Notes: generated from the letters alone by a model not told the origin. A stretch of DNA of 64,000 nt from Desulfosarcina sp. BuS5 (GCF_028752835.1 NZ_CP087952.1:1717041-1781040), one strand, 5' to 3'. Positions 27,090 to 37,360 are shown, counted from the stretch's first letter. Made by a program: numbers and translations.

Positions 27090-27881
27090 ATGGAACTGGA
27101 AATACTTGATTTAAGCTTTTCATATAACAGCGCAAAAACCCTGGATGGTATAGCCCTGAAAATTAAGGGAAGAGATATCCTGTGCATTATCGGACCAAAT
27201 GGTTCCGGGAAAACAACCCTTCTTAAATGCATGAACAAAAAATTGAAACCGACAACCGGCACCGTACTGGTCAATGATATGGATATTTTGCGGATGAACA
27301 GAAAAGAAGTGGCAAAAAACATAGGTGTTGTACCGCAGGTTTCAACTGTTTCTTTCCCCTTTACGGTTTATGACCTTGTTATGATGGGGAGGTATTCCCA
27401 CATGGGAAGATTTAACACAGAAAATGAAAATGACAGGGCTGTTGTGCATCAATGCCTTGCCCGTATCGGGCTTGCACACATGGCAGATAAACTTATAACC
27501 GAGATTTCGGGTGGTGAATACCAAAAAGCTATCATAGCCCGCGCTCTGGCTCAACAGCCAAAGATTCTTCTTTTAGATGAAGTGACTTTGCATCTTGATA
27601 TAAACCATCAAATCGAAATCCTGGAACTTGTTAAGACTTTGAGTGAGGAAGAGAATCTTGCAATAGTAATGGTGCTTCACGATCTGAGTCTTGCCGCAAG
27701 ATACAGCACAAAAACAATAATGCTTCAAAAAGGCAGGATTTTTGCCGGCGGCAGGCCGGAAGATGTGATCAGTATTGAAAATATCAGGGATATTTATGGT
27801 ATAGAAGTTGAGATAGGACGCAGCAGTAAAGGTAATTGTTTGAACGTTATTCCGCTTTCAATAATAAACAGAGAGCAGTAA
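27090..27881 (+). CDS. ABC importer ATPase (BtuD/HmuV/FecE family)
   Basis: 263 residues with Walker A (GPNGSGKTT, about 34-42), Q-loop, signature ISGGEYQKAIIARALAQ, Walker B ILLLDE and H-loop VLHDLSLAARY. Directly after Walker B the usual DEPTSHLD reads DEVTLHLD, a Pro-to-Val change that leaves the catalytic Glu. This is the last gene of the BtuFCD-type importer; CobN-1 follows after 48 bp on the same strand with its own Shine-Dalgarno. Confidence 0.92.
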   Translation: MELEILDLSFSYNSAKTLDGIALKIKGRDILCIIGPNGSGKTTLLKCMNKKLKPTTGTVLVNDMDILRMNRKEVAKNIGVVPQVSTVSFPFTVYDLVMMGRYSHMGRFNTENENDRAVVHQCLARIGLAHMADKLITEISGGEYQKAIIARALAQQPKILLLDEVTLHLDINHQIEILELVKTLSEEENLAIVMVLHDLSLAARYSTKTIMLQKGRIFAGGRPEDVISIENIRDIYGIEVEIGRSSKGNCLNVIPLSIINREQ

Positions 27882-27929
27882 ATATTCTCCTGAGAGATTA
27901 GGAACGAGGACGAAAGGAGTTATAAAATC

Positions 27930-30900
27930 ATGACCCGGGATTTGCCATATACAGGATTTTATCATCCGGACAGCAAGGTTATACATAAAGATATCGCCGG
28001 ATATATTGATTGGTACGAAAAAAATAAACTAAAAGACCCGGAAAAGAAAAAACGCCATAGAGCAGGTATCTTTTTTTCACGGCACCAGATTGAAAAAAAA
28101 AATTTATGCGGTATAGACGCCTTGATTAAAGAGGTTGAAAAATACAATATAATTCCGGTGCCGGTCTTTTCGCAGCAAAAGGAACATGCAAGCGAAGATT
28201 GTCTGGGGTATAATGTAGATTTAAACCAATTGAAAAACACCGACGTTATAATCAATTGTGTTTCATCTTTCCTGTTTCAAACAGACATGACAGCCGATAA
28301 CAACAAAACAGTGCTTGATTTAATTGACGCGCCGGTTTTTCAGGCGATCTCTTCAAGCGGCAGAAGTGAAGCGGAATGGCGTGGCAGTCCCCAGGGAATA
28401 ACTGCAATGAACCAGATTTACTGGGTTGCTCAGCCTGAATTTAACGGCACAATAGAGCCTACTGTTATCTTCGCAAAGGACAGGGAAAGCAAAGACAGAT
28501 ACGCCTCATTGTTGCCTGTAAAAGAGCGGATAGAGTTTTTTACGCGGCGTATAAAAAACTGGCTGAAATTGAAAGAACTGCCGAAAAATAAAAGAAAAAT
28601 TACTATTCTGCTTCATAACAACCCCTGTGCGGGAACCGAGGCTTCGCTTGGTGGAGCCAACGGGCTTGATTCGTTTGAAAGCGTGGTAAAACTAATGAAG
28701 CATCTCGCTGACCAGGGCTATCATATAGAAAATATGCCGGAAAACGGCAAAGCTTTGACAGATGAATTTTTAGACAAAAAAGCTGTCAGCGAATTCAGGT
28801 GGACTACAGTCGAAGAGATAGTTGATAAAGGCGGAGCCGCGTTTTTTATAGATCCTGATAAATATGCTTACTATTTCAATCAATTATCCGAAATAAACAG
28901 GAAAAAAATGATTGAAAACTGGGGAGAGCCGCCAGGCAAGGGTATGGTGTACGGTGATAGAATTGTAGTTACAGGTTTAACTTTCGGCAATATAAAAGTG
29001 ATGGCTGAACCCAAGCGCGGCTGCTACGGAGCGCGCTGTGACGGCGAAGTGTGCAAAATACTGCATAACCCCGAAATACCGCCTACGCACCAGTGTTACG
29101 CAGTGTTCAAATGGATACAGGAAAATTCGGATATTATTATTTCAACCGGTACACACGGGTATATAGAGTTTCTCCCGGGCAAGGCAAGCGGCATGAGTTC
29201 CGACTGTTTTCCCGAGATAATCACAGGGGATGTGCCGCACATATATATCTATACAAGCAAAAACCCCAACGAGGCGATCATAGCAAAGCGCCGCGCGTAC
29301 GCTGTTATAACAGACCACATTATCCCGTACATGCAGTCTGCAAAATTGTATGATGAACTCTGTGAAATGGATGACCTGCTTTTACAATATAATAATGCGG
29401 CCCTTTTAAATGAAAGCGGCAGGAAAAAGATATTATGCGACGATATACGCAATCTCGCGGTAAAATTAAAGCTGTTGACTGCCTCCGAAAAACACCCCCT
29501 CGAAAATATGAAGGACGACGAGGTGGTTGAGAAGGTTCATGATAAATTGTTTTTGCTGCGCGATTCAAGCATAAACGACGGGCTGCATATATTGAGCAAA
29601 ACCAATGATAATGAAAAAACAGCCAGGATGATAGTGGCGATACTCAAATATGATGGAAGCCTGCCGTCAATCAGGAGATGTATCCTTGATATCATGGATT
29701 TAAACTATGATGAGATTATCAAAAACCCCCGGGAAACACAGCTCCTTGATAAATGCGAAAAAATCGCGTTCTTGCTTGTGGAAAATCTATTAAGGAATAA
29801 CCGGGTTGATGAAGACTTTATTGCCCTTCAATTCAAAAATATTAAATTCAATCGATCAAAGATTAACAGGTTGCTTATTCTGCTGACATGGATAAAAGAT
29901 AAACTATATCCGGACTTGATGAAAACGGATCGAGAGATACCGCAGATAGAAAATGCCATGGACAAACGCTATATCAGTCCCGGCCCCGGCGGAACACTGA
30001 CGCACGGCAAAACAGATGTCCTGCCTACAGGTAGAAATATCTACAGTATTGACCCGAGAAAAATTCCTACAAAAGCAGCTTATAAAATCGGCGTAAAACT
30101 GGCGGATGAAATACTGAACAAGTACATCAAGGAAGAAAATAAATATCCGGAAAAGATAGGCATGGTATTGTGGAGTCTGGATGCATACATGGCGGATGGT
30201 GAGCAGTTAGCCCAGATACTGCATTTGATTGGCGCGCGGCCTCTCTGGAACGAAAGCGGCATAGTGACAGGGGTTGAACCCGTACCCTTGCAGGAGTTAA
30301 ACCGGCCGCGTATCGATGTTACCATCAGGACAAGCGAAATATTCAGGGACACATTGCCGAACCTGGTTGAACTGCTCGACAGCGCTGTTGTAATGATAGC
30401 AAATCTTAAAGAAGATGCTGCGAAAAATTATATTCTTAAAAATGCAAATGAATACAAAAAAATCGCAAAAAAAGAAAATAAGTCAAAACTGGCGAATGAA
30501 GCGCTGAACCGCGCTGCAACTTTCAGGATATTTGCTGCAAAGCCCGGCGCTTACGGCAACGGTATAAAACTAATGATAGCGGCAAGCGCGTGGAAAACGA
30601 TAAAAGATTTAGCCGAGACTTTTATAGATCACGGAGGATTTGCTTACGGCCAAGATCTGTTTGGTCAAAAGGCTCACGGCGAGTTCGCCCATAATCTAAA
30701 GACTATAACAACAGTATTTCATAAAACAGAAACCGATGAAACCGACCCTCTCGGCTGTTGTTACAACGATTTCCAGGGCGGTATGACAGCTGCTGTCAGA
30801 GCGCTTTCAAATTCAACACCAAAAGTGCTCTGGGGTGATACCAAAGATCCCGCTAACCCGAAAGTGCGTGAGTTAAGCGAGGAGATAGAACGGGTTATCA

Positions 30901-31340
30901 GGGTTAAACTGCTTAATCCCCAGTGGATCGACGGCATGAAAAAGCACGGCTACAAAGGCGCGCAGGACATGGCGCATAAGGCGGCAGCGGTTTACGGGTG
31001 GGATGCCACATCAGATGTCGTAGATGACTGGATTTTCGATGAGCTGACAAAAAAACATCTCCTTGATAAAGAGATGCGGGAGTTTTACGAGCAAAACAAT
31101 CCCTGGGCGCTTGAAGAGCTTGCACGCAGATTTTTGGAGGCGGAACAGCGTGGTCTGTGGAAAGCCGACCCGCAGGTGTTAAAGGATTTAAAGGAGATCT
31201 ATCTTGAAATTGAAGGCTGGATAGAAGAAAAAATGGGAGATGTTGAAGGCGATTTTCAGGGCGGCTCAGTCGATATTTTCACATCTGAGGACGTAAAGAA
31301 CTGGGGAGAAAAGATGAAAGAGGTGAGAAATGAAAAATAA
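27930..31340 (+). CDS. cobN: CobN/magnesium-chelatase H-type protein 1 (short form)
   Basis: 1136 residues of the CobN/BchH class I chelatase family. AAAGGAGTT precedes the ATG. Conserved blocks include [31 protein letters not shown] and the C-terminal [16 protein letters not shown] cysteine cluster [15 protein letters not shown] (about residue 365) replaces the plain segment of aerobic CobN and is shared with CobN-2. It lacks the first ~150 residues of CobN-2, starting directly at the GFYHPDS block. The enzyme would insert or remove a metal in a tetrapyrrole using ATP through ChlI/ChlD. Its place behind a haem- or B12-type importer raises the HmuS-like dechelatase option. It overlaps chlI by 11 bp. 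Confidence 0.87.
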   Translation: MTRDLPYTGFYHPDSKVIHKDIAGYIDWYEKNKLKDPEKKKRHRAGIFFSRHQIEKKNLCGIDALIKEVEKYNIIPVPVFSQQKEHASEDCLGYNVDLNQLKNTDVIINCVSSFLFQTDMTADNNKTVLDLIDAPVFQAISSSGRSEAEWRGSPQGITAMNQIYWVAQPEFNGTIEPTVIFAKDRESKDRYASLLPVKERIEFFTRRIKNWLKLKELPKNKRKITILLHNNPCAGTEASLGGANGLDSFESVVKLMKHLADQGYHIENMPENGKALTDEFLDKKAVSEFRWTTVEEIVDKGGAAFFIDPDKYAYYFNQLSEINRKKMIENWGEPPGKGMVYGDRIVVTGLTFGNIKVMAEPKRGCYGARCDGEVCKILHNPEIPPTHQCYAVFKWIQENSDIIISTGTHGYIEFLPGKASGMSSDCFPEIITGDVPHIYIYTSKNPNEAIIAKRRAYAVITDHIIPYMQSAKLYDELCEMDDLLLQYNNAALLNESGRKKILCDDIRNLAVKLKLLTASEKHPLENMKDDEVVEKVHDKLFLLRDSSINDGLHILSKTNDNEKTARMIVAILKYDGSLPSIRRCILDIMDLNYDEIIKNPRETQLLDKCEKIAFLLVENLLRNNRVDEDFIALQFKNIKFNRSKINRLLILLTWIKDKLYPDLMKTDREIPQIENAMDKRYISPGPGGTLTHGKTDVLPTGRNIYSIDPRKIPTKAAYKIGVKLADEILNKYIKEENKYPEKIGMVLWSLDAYMADGEQLAQILHLIGARPLWNESGIVTGVEPVPLQELNRPRIDVTIRTSEIFRDTLPNLVELLDSAVVMIANLKEDAAKNYILKNANEYKKIAKKENKSKLANEALNRAATFRIFAAKPGAYGNGIKLMIAASAWKTIKDLAETFIDHGGFAYGQDLFGQKAHGEFAHNLKTITTVFHKTETDETDPLGCCYNDFQGGMTAAVRALSNSTPKVLWGDTKDPANPKVRELSEEIERVIRVKLLNPQWIDGMKKHGYKGAQDMAHKAAAVYGWDATSDVVDDWIFDELTKKHLLDKEMREFYEQNNPWALEELARRFLEAEQRGLWKADPQVLKDLKEIYLEIEGWIEEKMGDVEGDFQGGSVDIFTSEDVKNWGEKMKEVRNEK

Positions 31341-32370
31341 AAATTTAACGTATCCTTTTACGGCCATTGTTGGTCAGGGAATAATGAAAAAGGCCCTTAT
31401 TTTAAACGCTGTCAATCCGAAACTCGGCGGGGTTTTAATCCGGGGTGAAAAGGGCACCGCAAAGTCAACCGCAGTGCGGGCGCTGGCAGCCCTTTTGCCG
31501 GAAATAGAGGTGGTGGCCGACTGCAAATTCGGATGCGATCCTCACAAGAAAGGAAGCATGTGCATGGAATGTATAACCCGGCAGGATGGCGGGGAAGAGC
31601 TTTCCGTAAAAAAGAGAAAAACACGGGTGGTCGAACTTCCTGTAGGTTCAACGGAAGACAGGGTTGTCGGTTCCCTTGATATAGAGCGCGCAATAAAAAA
31701 GGGGGAAAAACGGTTCGAGCCAGGGATCCTGGCGGAGGCAAACCGGGGAATCCTCTATGTGGATGAAGTGAATCTCCTTGACGACCATATCGTCGATGTT
31801 CTCCTCGATTCTGCTGCAATGGGTGTAAACACCATAGAAAGAGAAGGCGTTTCATACTCTCACCCTGCTGAATTTATCCTTATCGGGACAATGAACCCTG
31901 AAGAAGGGGAATTGCGGCCCCAGCTTCTTGACCGCTTTGGTTTGTGTGTTCATATTGAAGGGATAGCGGATATTGAGCAGAGAATGGAGGTTGTAAAAAG
32001 AAGAACATCTTATGAAAATGATCCTGCCGGATTTCAGGATGCCTGGAAAGAGGAGGAGGAAAAACTCAGAAATTCCGTTATCCGGGCCAAAGAACTTTTG
32101 GAAAAGACAGCCGTTTCCGATGATATGCTGCGTCTGATCGTACACATCGCCATTGAAATGAATGTGGACGGTCATCGTGCGGATATTATAATGATGAAGG
32201 CAGCCAGGACGCTGGCCGCATTAAATGGACGAAAAGATGTCCTAAAAGAGGATGTGCAGACAGCGGCGGACATGGCCCTTCAGCATAGGATGCGTAGAAA
32301 ACCGTTTCAAAAACAGGGCGTGGAAGAAGAAAAAATAGCTGGAATTATTTCTCATGAAAAAAGTGCCTAA
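31330..32370 (+). CDS. chlI: ChlI/BchI-type AAA+ ATPase subunit
   Basis: 346 residues: AAA+ domain with Walker [10 protein letters not shown] (about 37-45), Walker [14 protein letters not shown], sensor and arginine-finger block [19 protein letters not shown], and a C-terminal helical lid. A four-cysteine insert [17 protein letters not shown] after the first helix could bind Zn or Fe-S; the same insert occurs in the ChlD below. ChlI forms the hexameric motor that acts on the CobN/BchH subunit. The start lies inside the end of cobN-1, so expression is coupled. Confidence 0.9.
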   Translation: MKNKNLTYPFTAIVGQGIMKKALILNAVNPKLGGVLIRGEKGTAKSTAVRALAALLPEIEVVADCKFGCDPHKKGSMCMECITRQDGGEELSVKKRKTRVVELPVGSTEDRVVGSLDIERAIKKGEKRFEPGILAEANRGILYVDEVNLLDDHIVDVLLDSAAMGVNTIEREGVSYSHPAEFILIGTMNPEEGELRPQLLDRFGLCVHIEGIADIEQRMEVVKRRTSYENDPAGFQDAWKEEEEKLRNSVIRAKELLEKTAVSDDMLRLIVHIAIEMNVDGHRADIIMMKAARTLAALNGRKDVLKEDVQTAADMALQHRMRRKPFQKQGVEEEKIAGIISHEKSA

Positions 32371-32487
32371 AATGCCTAAAGTTAATGAATCGCTTCGCTC
32401 TATTTTTTTAAATAGGATTGGCAGAATACCTTAACTTCAGGCACGTTACGGACTTTAGCGCACTTATAACTTCAAAAAAGCCTAAAG
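32360..32487. repeat. 9-bp repeat array, upstream of the four-helix gene
   Basis: AAGTGCCTAAAATGCCTAAAG, then GTTAATGAATCGCTTCGCTC (inverted match to about 22471-22490), then GATTGGCAGAATAC and further ACTTTAG/GGCAC units. The GATTGGCAGAATAC block is repeated, with small changes, at about 37360. Confidence 0.65.
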
Positions 32488-32502
32488 TTGAAATGTCCAA
32501 AA

Positions 32503-32856
32503 ATGAAGAATAAGGAATTTGCGAAAGAACTGGAAAAACGGACACGAAAATTTGCGGTGAGTATCATACAGTTATCTTCACAGTCGCCGAATACCCCTGA
32601 GGGGAATGTGATACGCAATCAAATTACTAAATCGGGCACTTCTATTGGCGCTAATTATCGAGAGGCAAATCGTGCCTGAAGCAATGCTGACTTTAAAAAC
32701 AAAATTAAGATTTGTGAAAGTGAAGCCAGTGAAACCCAATACTGGCTTGAAGTAATTGTAGAATCCGAAATATTATTATGGGAGCAGGTAAAAGGAACCC
32801 ACGACGAATGTAGTCAGCTATTGGCTATCTTCACTTCCATTGCAAACAAACTTTAG
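32503..32856 (+). pseudogene. Four-helix-bundle (S23/rRNA intervening-sequence protein) gene with an in-frame stop
   Basis: The frame encodes KEFAKELEKRTRKFAVSIIQLS and then TKSGTSIGANYREANRA, the conserved core of S23-type four-helix-bundle proteins found in 23S rRNA intervening sequences and widely in bacteria. A TGA at 32677-32679 sits where the family usually has Arg (RARS), a simple CGA-to-TGA change. The frame then continues SNADFKNKIKICESEASETQYWLE to a TAG at 32856 with good family character. 117 codons in total. 9-bp repeat arrays flank it on both sides. Confidence 0.75.
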
Positions 32857-32925
32857 GCATTTTACGGACTTCACGGACTTCACGGACTTCACGGACTTTA
32901 GGCACTTTAGGCACTTTAAAAAGAG
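32852..32925. repeat. 9-bp repeat array, downstream of the four-helix gene
   Basis: CTTTAGGCA, TTTTACGGA, then three units of CTTCACGGA and two of CTTTAGGCA lead directly to the ribosome-binding region of chlD. Confidence 0.8.
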
Positions 32926-32933
32926 GTAATATC

Positions 32934-34961
32934 TTGGACTGGACAAAAAGAGAAATCTATCCATTTGCGGCCATTGTGGGTCAGGAAAAAATGACCCGGG
33001 CTCTTATTCTAAACGCGGTCTGCCCCTCTATCGGGGGACTGCTGATCAGGGGGGAAAAGGGAACTGCAAAATCAACCGCTGTCCGCGGCCTGGCTGCCAT
33101 TTTACCGGAGATTGAAATCGTTGCCGGATGTCCGTTTAATTGCGATCCCGATAAATATGAATACCTGTGCGCCGAATGCAGAAAAAAAGTGAAACAGGGC
33201 ATCAATCTTCCTGTAATGAAGAAAAAGATAAAGGTTGTCGATCTTCCCCTTGGCGCTACCGAGGACAGGGTATTGGGGAGTCTCGATTTTGAACATGCGG
33301 TAAAAAAGGGGGAAACGTTTTTTACACCCGGCCTGCTGGCGGCAGCCCATAGGGGAATTCTTTATATTGATGAAGTCAATCTGTTGGATGATCATATAGT
33401 GGATATTATTCTTGATGCCGCGGGTATGGGAATGAATATTGTCGAGCGGGAAGGCGTTTCCTGCATGCACAGGGCAGAGTTTATCCTGATCGGAACCATG
33501 AATCCCGAAGAGGGGGAACTGCGGCCGCAACTCCTTGACAGGTTCGGGATGTGCATTCAGGTTGAAGGAATAAAAGACCCGGTTGAAAGAATCCGGCTGA
33601 TCAAACAAAGAGACCGTTTTGATAAAAACAGCTCTGATTTTATAGCAGAGTATCAAAATTCTCAAGACAGGCTTTGTCAGAAAATTATACATGCAGGGAA
33701 ACGCTTTCCCCATGTAAAAATTTCAGAAGAAATGGTGAAGCTCTGCTCAAAACTTGCGCTGGATGCTTTTGTGGCCGGTCACCGGGCGGATATTATTATG
33801 AGAAAAACAGCCATCACCATAGCATCCTGTGAAAATAGAAAAGAGGTAACCGAAAAAGAGGTTAATGAAGCCGCTGATCTTGTGCTGCTTCATCGTGTAA
33901 GGATGCCGCCTTCTCCACCGCAGCATCAGCCTGAAGAAAAAAAAGAAGATCCGCCGGCTCCACCCGATGAAGAAAAAGAGGAAGAAAAAGAACCTGAAAA
34001 AGAAGAAGAAAAACCGGAAACCCAAAATCAGCAAAAGACTGAAGAAGGAAAGAAGGCAGATGAGGGGGAGGGAGAAAAAAAAGATAAAGAAAAACCGGAA
34101 AAAGGCCGGCCCCTTGAAATGGTCTTCCCTGTGGGGGAGATTTTTAAAACAAAAAGAATTCAGATGGAAAGGGACAGGGTACTCCGGAAAGGTTCGGGCA
34201 GAAGAAGCCGGACAAGGTCGTCCTCAAAGGCCGGCAGATATATCATGAGCAGAATGCAGCGCAAGACCAGTGATCTGGCCCTGGATGCCACTATAAGGGC
34301 CGCCGCCCCTTATCAGAAACAAAGAAGAAGAGAAGATGTAGCCATTGCCATTGAAGAAAGCGATATTCGTGAAAAGGTAAGAGAGAAAAGGATCGGAAAT
34401 TTTATTGTCTTTGTTGTGGATGCCAGCGGCTCCATGGGAGCCGGAAAACGGATGATTGAAACAAAAGGGGCTATTCTCTCTCTTCTTCTCGATGCTTATC
34501 AGAAAAGGGACAAGATATCAATGATAGCATTCAGGGGAGATCATGCCGAGGTTCTTCTTCCACCCACCGGCAGCGTGGAGCTTGCCCATAAACTTTTGGA
34601 AGAGCTCCCCACCGGGGGGAAGACCCCGCTCTGCCATGGGATATCCCTCGGCTATCAAATTATTCAAGGCCATTTCCGGAAAGACCCTGACACGTATCCA
34701 TTGCTGATACTTATCTCCGATGGAAAGGCCAATGTTAGTCAATATGGCGGAAAACCTTTTGCCGAGGCTATGGAAATGGCCGAGGAGGTGAAAAATGACA
34801 CCCGGGTCAATACAGTAGTGGTTGACGTTGAAAAACCCGGGCTGATCTCCTTTGGACTGTCTCATCAATTATCCGTCGGAATGGGGGCCGGATATTTCAA
34901 GATTGAAGATCTCAAGGCGGATACATTGGTAGAAGTTCTACGGGAAAATTTATTATGGTGA
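32934..34961 (+). CDS. chlD: ChlD/BchD-type subunit: AAA+ plus von Willebrand A domain
   Basis: 675 residues starting at TTG, 7 bp after AAGAGGT. N-terminal AAA+ domain (Walker [10 protein letters not shown] near 38-46; [13 protein letters not shown]) with the four-cysteine insert CPFNCDPDKYEYLCAEC, then a Pro/Glu/Lys-rich acidic linker (about 320-395), a basic patch (GSGRRSRTRSSSKAGR) and a VWA domain whose MIDAS motif DASGSMG is near residue 496. In Mg-chelatase the D subunit links the ChlI motor to the large chelatase subunit through this VWA domain. Unlike plant-type ChlD, its Walker A looks intact. It serves either or both CobN proteins. Confidence 0.9.
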   Translation: MDWTKREIYPFAAIVGQEKMTRALILNAVCPSIGGLLIRGEKGTAKSTAVRGLAAILPEIEIVAGCPFNCDPDKYEYLCAECRKKVKQGINLPVMKKKIKVVDLPLGATEDRVLGSLDFEHAVKKGETFFTPGLLAAAHRGILYIDEVNLLDDHIVDIILDAAGMGMNIVEREGVSCMHRAEFILIGTMNPEEGELRPQLLDRFGMCIQVEGIKDPVERIRLIKQRDRFDKNSSDFIAEYQNSQDRLCQKIIHAGKRFPHVKISEEMVKLCSKLALDAFVAGHRADIIMRKTAITIASCENRKEVTEKEVNEAADLVLLHRVRMPPSPPQHQPEEKKEDPPAPPDEEKEEEKEPEKEEEKPETQNQQKTEEGKKADEGEGEKKDKEKPEKGRPLEMVFPVGEIFKTKRIQMERDRVLRKGSGRRSRTRSSSKAGRYIMSRMQRKTSDLALDATIRAAAPYQKQRRREDVAIAIEESDIREKVREKRIGNFIVFVVDASGSMGAGKRMIETKGAILSLLLDAYQKRDKISMIAFRGDHAEVLLPPTGSVELAHKLLEELPTGGKTPLCHGISLGYQIIQGHFRKDPDTYPLLILISDGKANVSQYGGKPFAEAMEMAEEVKNDTRVNTVVVDVEKPGLISFGLSHQLSVGMGAGYFKIEDLKADTLVEVLRENLLW

Positions 34962-34989
34962 GCATGATTCATTCGGACTTCAAAAAACC

Positions 34990-35310
34990 AATTTCTTATT
35001 GACAATAACAACTATAATATAATATATAAATTCAAGTATATAATATGAAATTATATAAAAAATTAAGTTACACGTTTAAAGTTCAGTCAGCCGAAAATAA
35101 ATTTTTTTAGCGGTCTAATAACAGTTTATAATATATAAGCTGTAAAATATAAACAAAAAAGCCAGGAAGGTTTTAAAGGGCAAAAATGCCTTGTAATCTT
35201 TCTGGCTTTTTTTTTGGAGGAACGGATAATATTTTAAAACAAGCTTTTAATACACGGTTTTATTTATCTTTTTTTGTTTTTATCGTGATTGCTGGTTTCT
35301 TTTTATCAAC
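34990..35310 (+). promoter_or_regulatory. Duplicated promoter-leader module, copy 2 (uninterrupted)
   Basis: TTGACA (near 34999-35004) and TATATA 18 bp on form a promoter; the following ~150 bp to the terminator match copy 1 (20640-20683 plus 21992-22285). It ends about 30 bp before the Gate-domain gene. Conservation covers promoter, leader and hairpin, so it was duplicated as one unit. Confidence 0.55.
35155..35216 (+). terminator. Two-stem intrinsic terminator-like hairpin, copy 2
   Basis: Same structure as at 22130-22189: AAAGCCAGGAAGG pairing with CTTTCTGGCTTT, an inner GGGCA/TGCC stem and a run of nine T. It may end transcription from chlD or attenuate the downstream gene. Confidence 0.75.
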
Positions 35311-35339
35311 CGCCTTTTCGTGTAGCTTAGGCACATTCG

Positions 35340-36332
35340 ATGATTGATCTTTTTATACAAAGCCTGTTCGATACATGGCGGATTGTTCCGAGGGTATTAA
35401 TTATCATGTTTATATCCCTGTATGTTTCTCAGGTATTGATAGAATTGGGTCTGTTCAAAAAACTTGAATTTATCGGGAAGCCATTGGCAAGCCTTTCCAA
35501 TCTGCCCCGTGAGGCCGGCATAACGTTCGTGGCCTCATTCGGCTCTGTCCTTGCCGGAAATGCCATGATAGCAAAGCTTTATCAGGACAAAAAAATAGAC
35601 AGCAGCCAGACACTGCTGACCGCCCTCCTCAACACAACCCCTGTCTATCTGAAAGAGACTTTTACATATCAGATTCCGGTAATGATCCCCTTGCTCGGCA
35701 TCAGGGCAGGGCTCCTTTATTTTTTGACATTTATCGTATCAGGAATAGTCAAGGTTCTTTTTGTTATTATTTATGGAAGAATCAGGCTGCAAAGCAATAA
35801 CCCGGGGACAGATAGATTCGATCCTGATTGTGTAGATTCGGGTCGCGTAGATACGAATACTATAACACGAAGCAAGCTTGGCAAAACTCTTGTTTCATCT
35901 TTTGCACGGCAGAAAAAGATCTTTTTTAAGATAAGCATCATCTTTGTATCAACGACTTTTTTCATATTTCTGTTGATCAATAATGGCATTATAAAAGGAT
36001 TGGCAGATTATGTCCTGCCGTTAACGGAATTTTTTAAACTCCCCCCGGCCTCTGTTCTTCCTGTCGGAACTTATATGTTCAGCCCGCTGGTAGGCGCCGG
36101 CTTAATCGGAGCCATGATTAAAGACGGCATCCTGAGCGATTTGCAGGGGTTTACAGCCTGTCTTCTTGGAAGTCTGCTGATGCTCCCGATTTTTGCGGTC
36201 AGGTATTCCTTTGCCAAGTATGCATCGCTTTTCGGGTTTTTAATGGGATCGAAAATCCTGTTTGTTTCAACCGGTCTGGGAATGCTCAACCGTGTGGTTT
36301 TTCTTATGTTTCTTTTAATTATAATTGAATAG
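35340..36332 (+). CDS. Gate-domain (nucleoside recognition family) membrane protein
   Basis: 330 residues with about seven to eight membrane segments. Two Gate-type halves are visible: one around SNLPREAGITFVASFGSVLAGNAM (about 55-80) and one around PVGTYMFSPLVGAGLIGAMIKDG (about 240-263), separated by a charged loop (about 150-190). The Gate fold occurs in nucleoside transporters and in the C-terminal half of the FeoB iron permease. It lies between chlD and cobN-2, so transport of a metal or tetrapyrrole is a reasonable guess. A full promoter-leader module sits in front, suggesting separate control. Confidence 0.7.
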   Translation: MIDLFIQSLFDTWRIVPRVLIIMFISLYVSQVLIELGLFKKLEFIGKPLASLSNLPREAGITFVASFGSVLAGNAMIAKLYQDKKIDSSQTLLTALLNTTPVYLKETFTYQIPVMIPLLGIRAGLLYFLTFIVSGIVKVLFVIIYGRIRLQSNNPGTDRFDPDCVDSGRVDTNTITRSKLGKTLVSSFARQKKIFFKISIIFVSTTFFIFLLINNGIIKGLADYVLPLTEFFKLPPASVLPVGTYMFSPLVGAGLIGAMIKDGILSDLQGFTACLLGSLLMLPIFAVRYSFAKYASLFGFLMGSKILFVSTGLGMLNRVVFLMFLLIIIE

Positions 36333-36392
36333 AAAGTGCCTAAAGTGCCTAAAGTGCCTAAAGTGCCTAAAGTGCCTAAAGTTTAAAGTGCC
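36332..36392. repeat. 9-bp tandem repeat array (AAAGTGCCT)
   Basis: Five consecutive AAAGTGCCT units, a TTTAAAGTGCCTAAA remnant, and then the broken end of an IS110 gene. It starts at the stop codon of the Gate-domain gene. Confidence 0.85.
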
Positions 36393-36401
36393 TAAAATTA
36401 G

Positions 36402-36988
36402 AGCACCATCGCTTCCAGCTAATTGGAATGATGGAGACTATTAGCACATTTGAAAAACGTATAGATGAAATAAATGAGAGATTGGATTTACTTACAAAAG
36501 AACATCAGAGTTTATTGGATCGATTAGATGCAATTCCAGGAATAAATAAAAAATCAGCTCAAGCTATTTTAAGCGAAATTGGTGTTACACTGGATGAATT
36601 CATCTGCATGTCAGCTTTTGTGTCTTGGGCTGGCTTATGCCCTGGGAATAATGAAAGCGCAGGAAAGCGTAAAAATGGTAGAAATGGTGTCAGAAATCAT
36701 CCTTTGAAAACCATTTTAGTCCAAGTCGCATGGGCGGCGATAAAGACCAAGGGCTCCTACTACAAGGCCAAATACTATAAACTGAAAGCGAGACGTGGTG
36801 CAAAAAAGGCCATAGTGGCCATAGCGCATAAGATTGGAAAGGCAGTTTTTAACATTATAAAATATGGAGACACCTATCGAGATCTTGGCGAAGATTATCT
36901 AATAGCTCCAAACAAACAAAAAGTGTTGAGAAATTTAAACAAAAGAGCCAAAGAAATGGGACTTAAACTGGTTCCTTGTGAAATTTAA
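36402..36988 (+). pseudogene. IS110-family transposase, C-terminal part
   Basis: Homology starts upstream of the first ATG (36428), with EHHRFQLIG typical of the IS110 linker, directly against the 9-bp array. The C-terminal Transposase_20 domain is present: LDAIPGINKKSAQAILSEIG, then SWAGLCPGNNESAGKRKNGR with the conserved catalytic-serine motif. The N-terminal RuvC-like DEDD domain is absent. About 195 codons of the usual 330-400 remain, so the element is dead. Confidence 0.82.
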
Positions 36989-37360
36989 TTTTGCCATAAG
37001 CAATTTATAAAATCGTTTGAGTGGATTACAGTAATCTGATTTGCTTTGAATTGGAAAATGAAGTCGAGAGTACAACTGAAGCCTTTGAGCGCGAATATAA
37101 CATGACTGGTCGGCCTTTTGCACAACTAACTGTTAGTCCTTCAGAGAAGGAACTACGCATATAAAACTTTTTTGATATAGGCCGACATTTCTAAATTCAT
37201 TGAAAAGCTGATTACCGCAATCTTATTATTAACCAAGGAACTGATTTTATTTATACAACATTGATAACTTACTAATAATATTAATAATTTTAAGATTACC
37301 TTAAAATCAATGGTACCCCTACGCTTTTTTTAGGGGAGTGTGTTTCATATAAAAAATTGG
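36989..37360. other. Gene-free spacer after the IS110 relic
   Basis: No gene is supported. The first ~150 bp may be the IS110 right end. The stretch is A/T rich and leads into a 9-bp repeat array. Confidence 0.45.

Noticed and set aside
32677-32679. TGA in the four-helix gene read as selenocysteine
   Set aside because: No SECIS-like hairpin follows, the family has Arg there, and selB is interrupted in this window.
33747-34034. Phe-rich minus-strand frame
   Set aside because: It is the shadow of the Glu/Lys-rich acidic linker of ChlD.
36332-36392. CRISPR array
   Set aside because: Units are 9 bp and directly tandem, without spacers or cas genes.
36402-37140. Functional IS110 element with bridge RNA
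   Set aside because: The RuvC-like half of the transposase and the left end are missing, so no working element remains.
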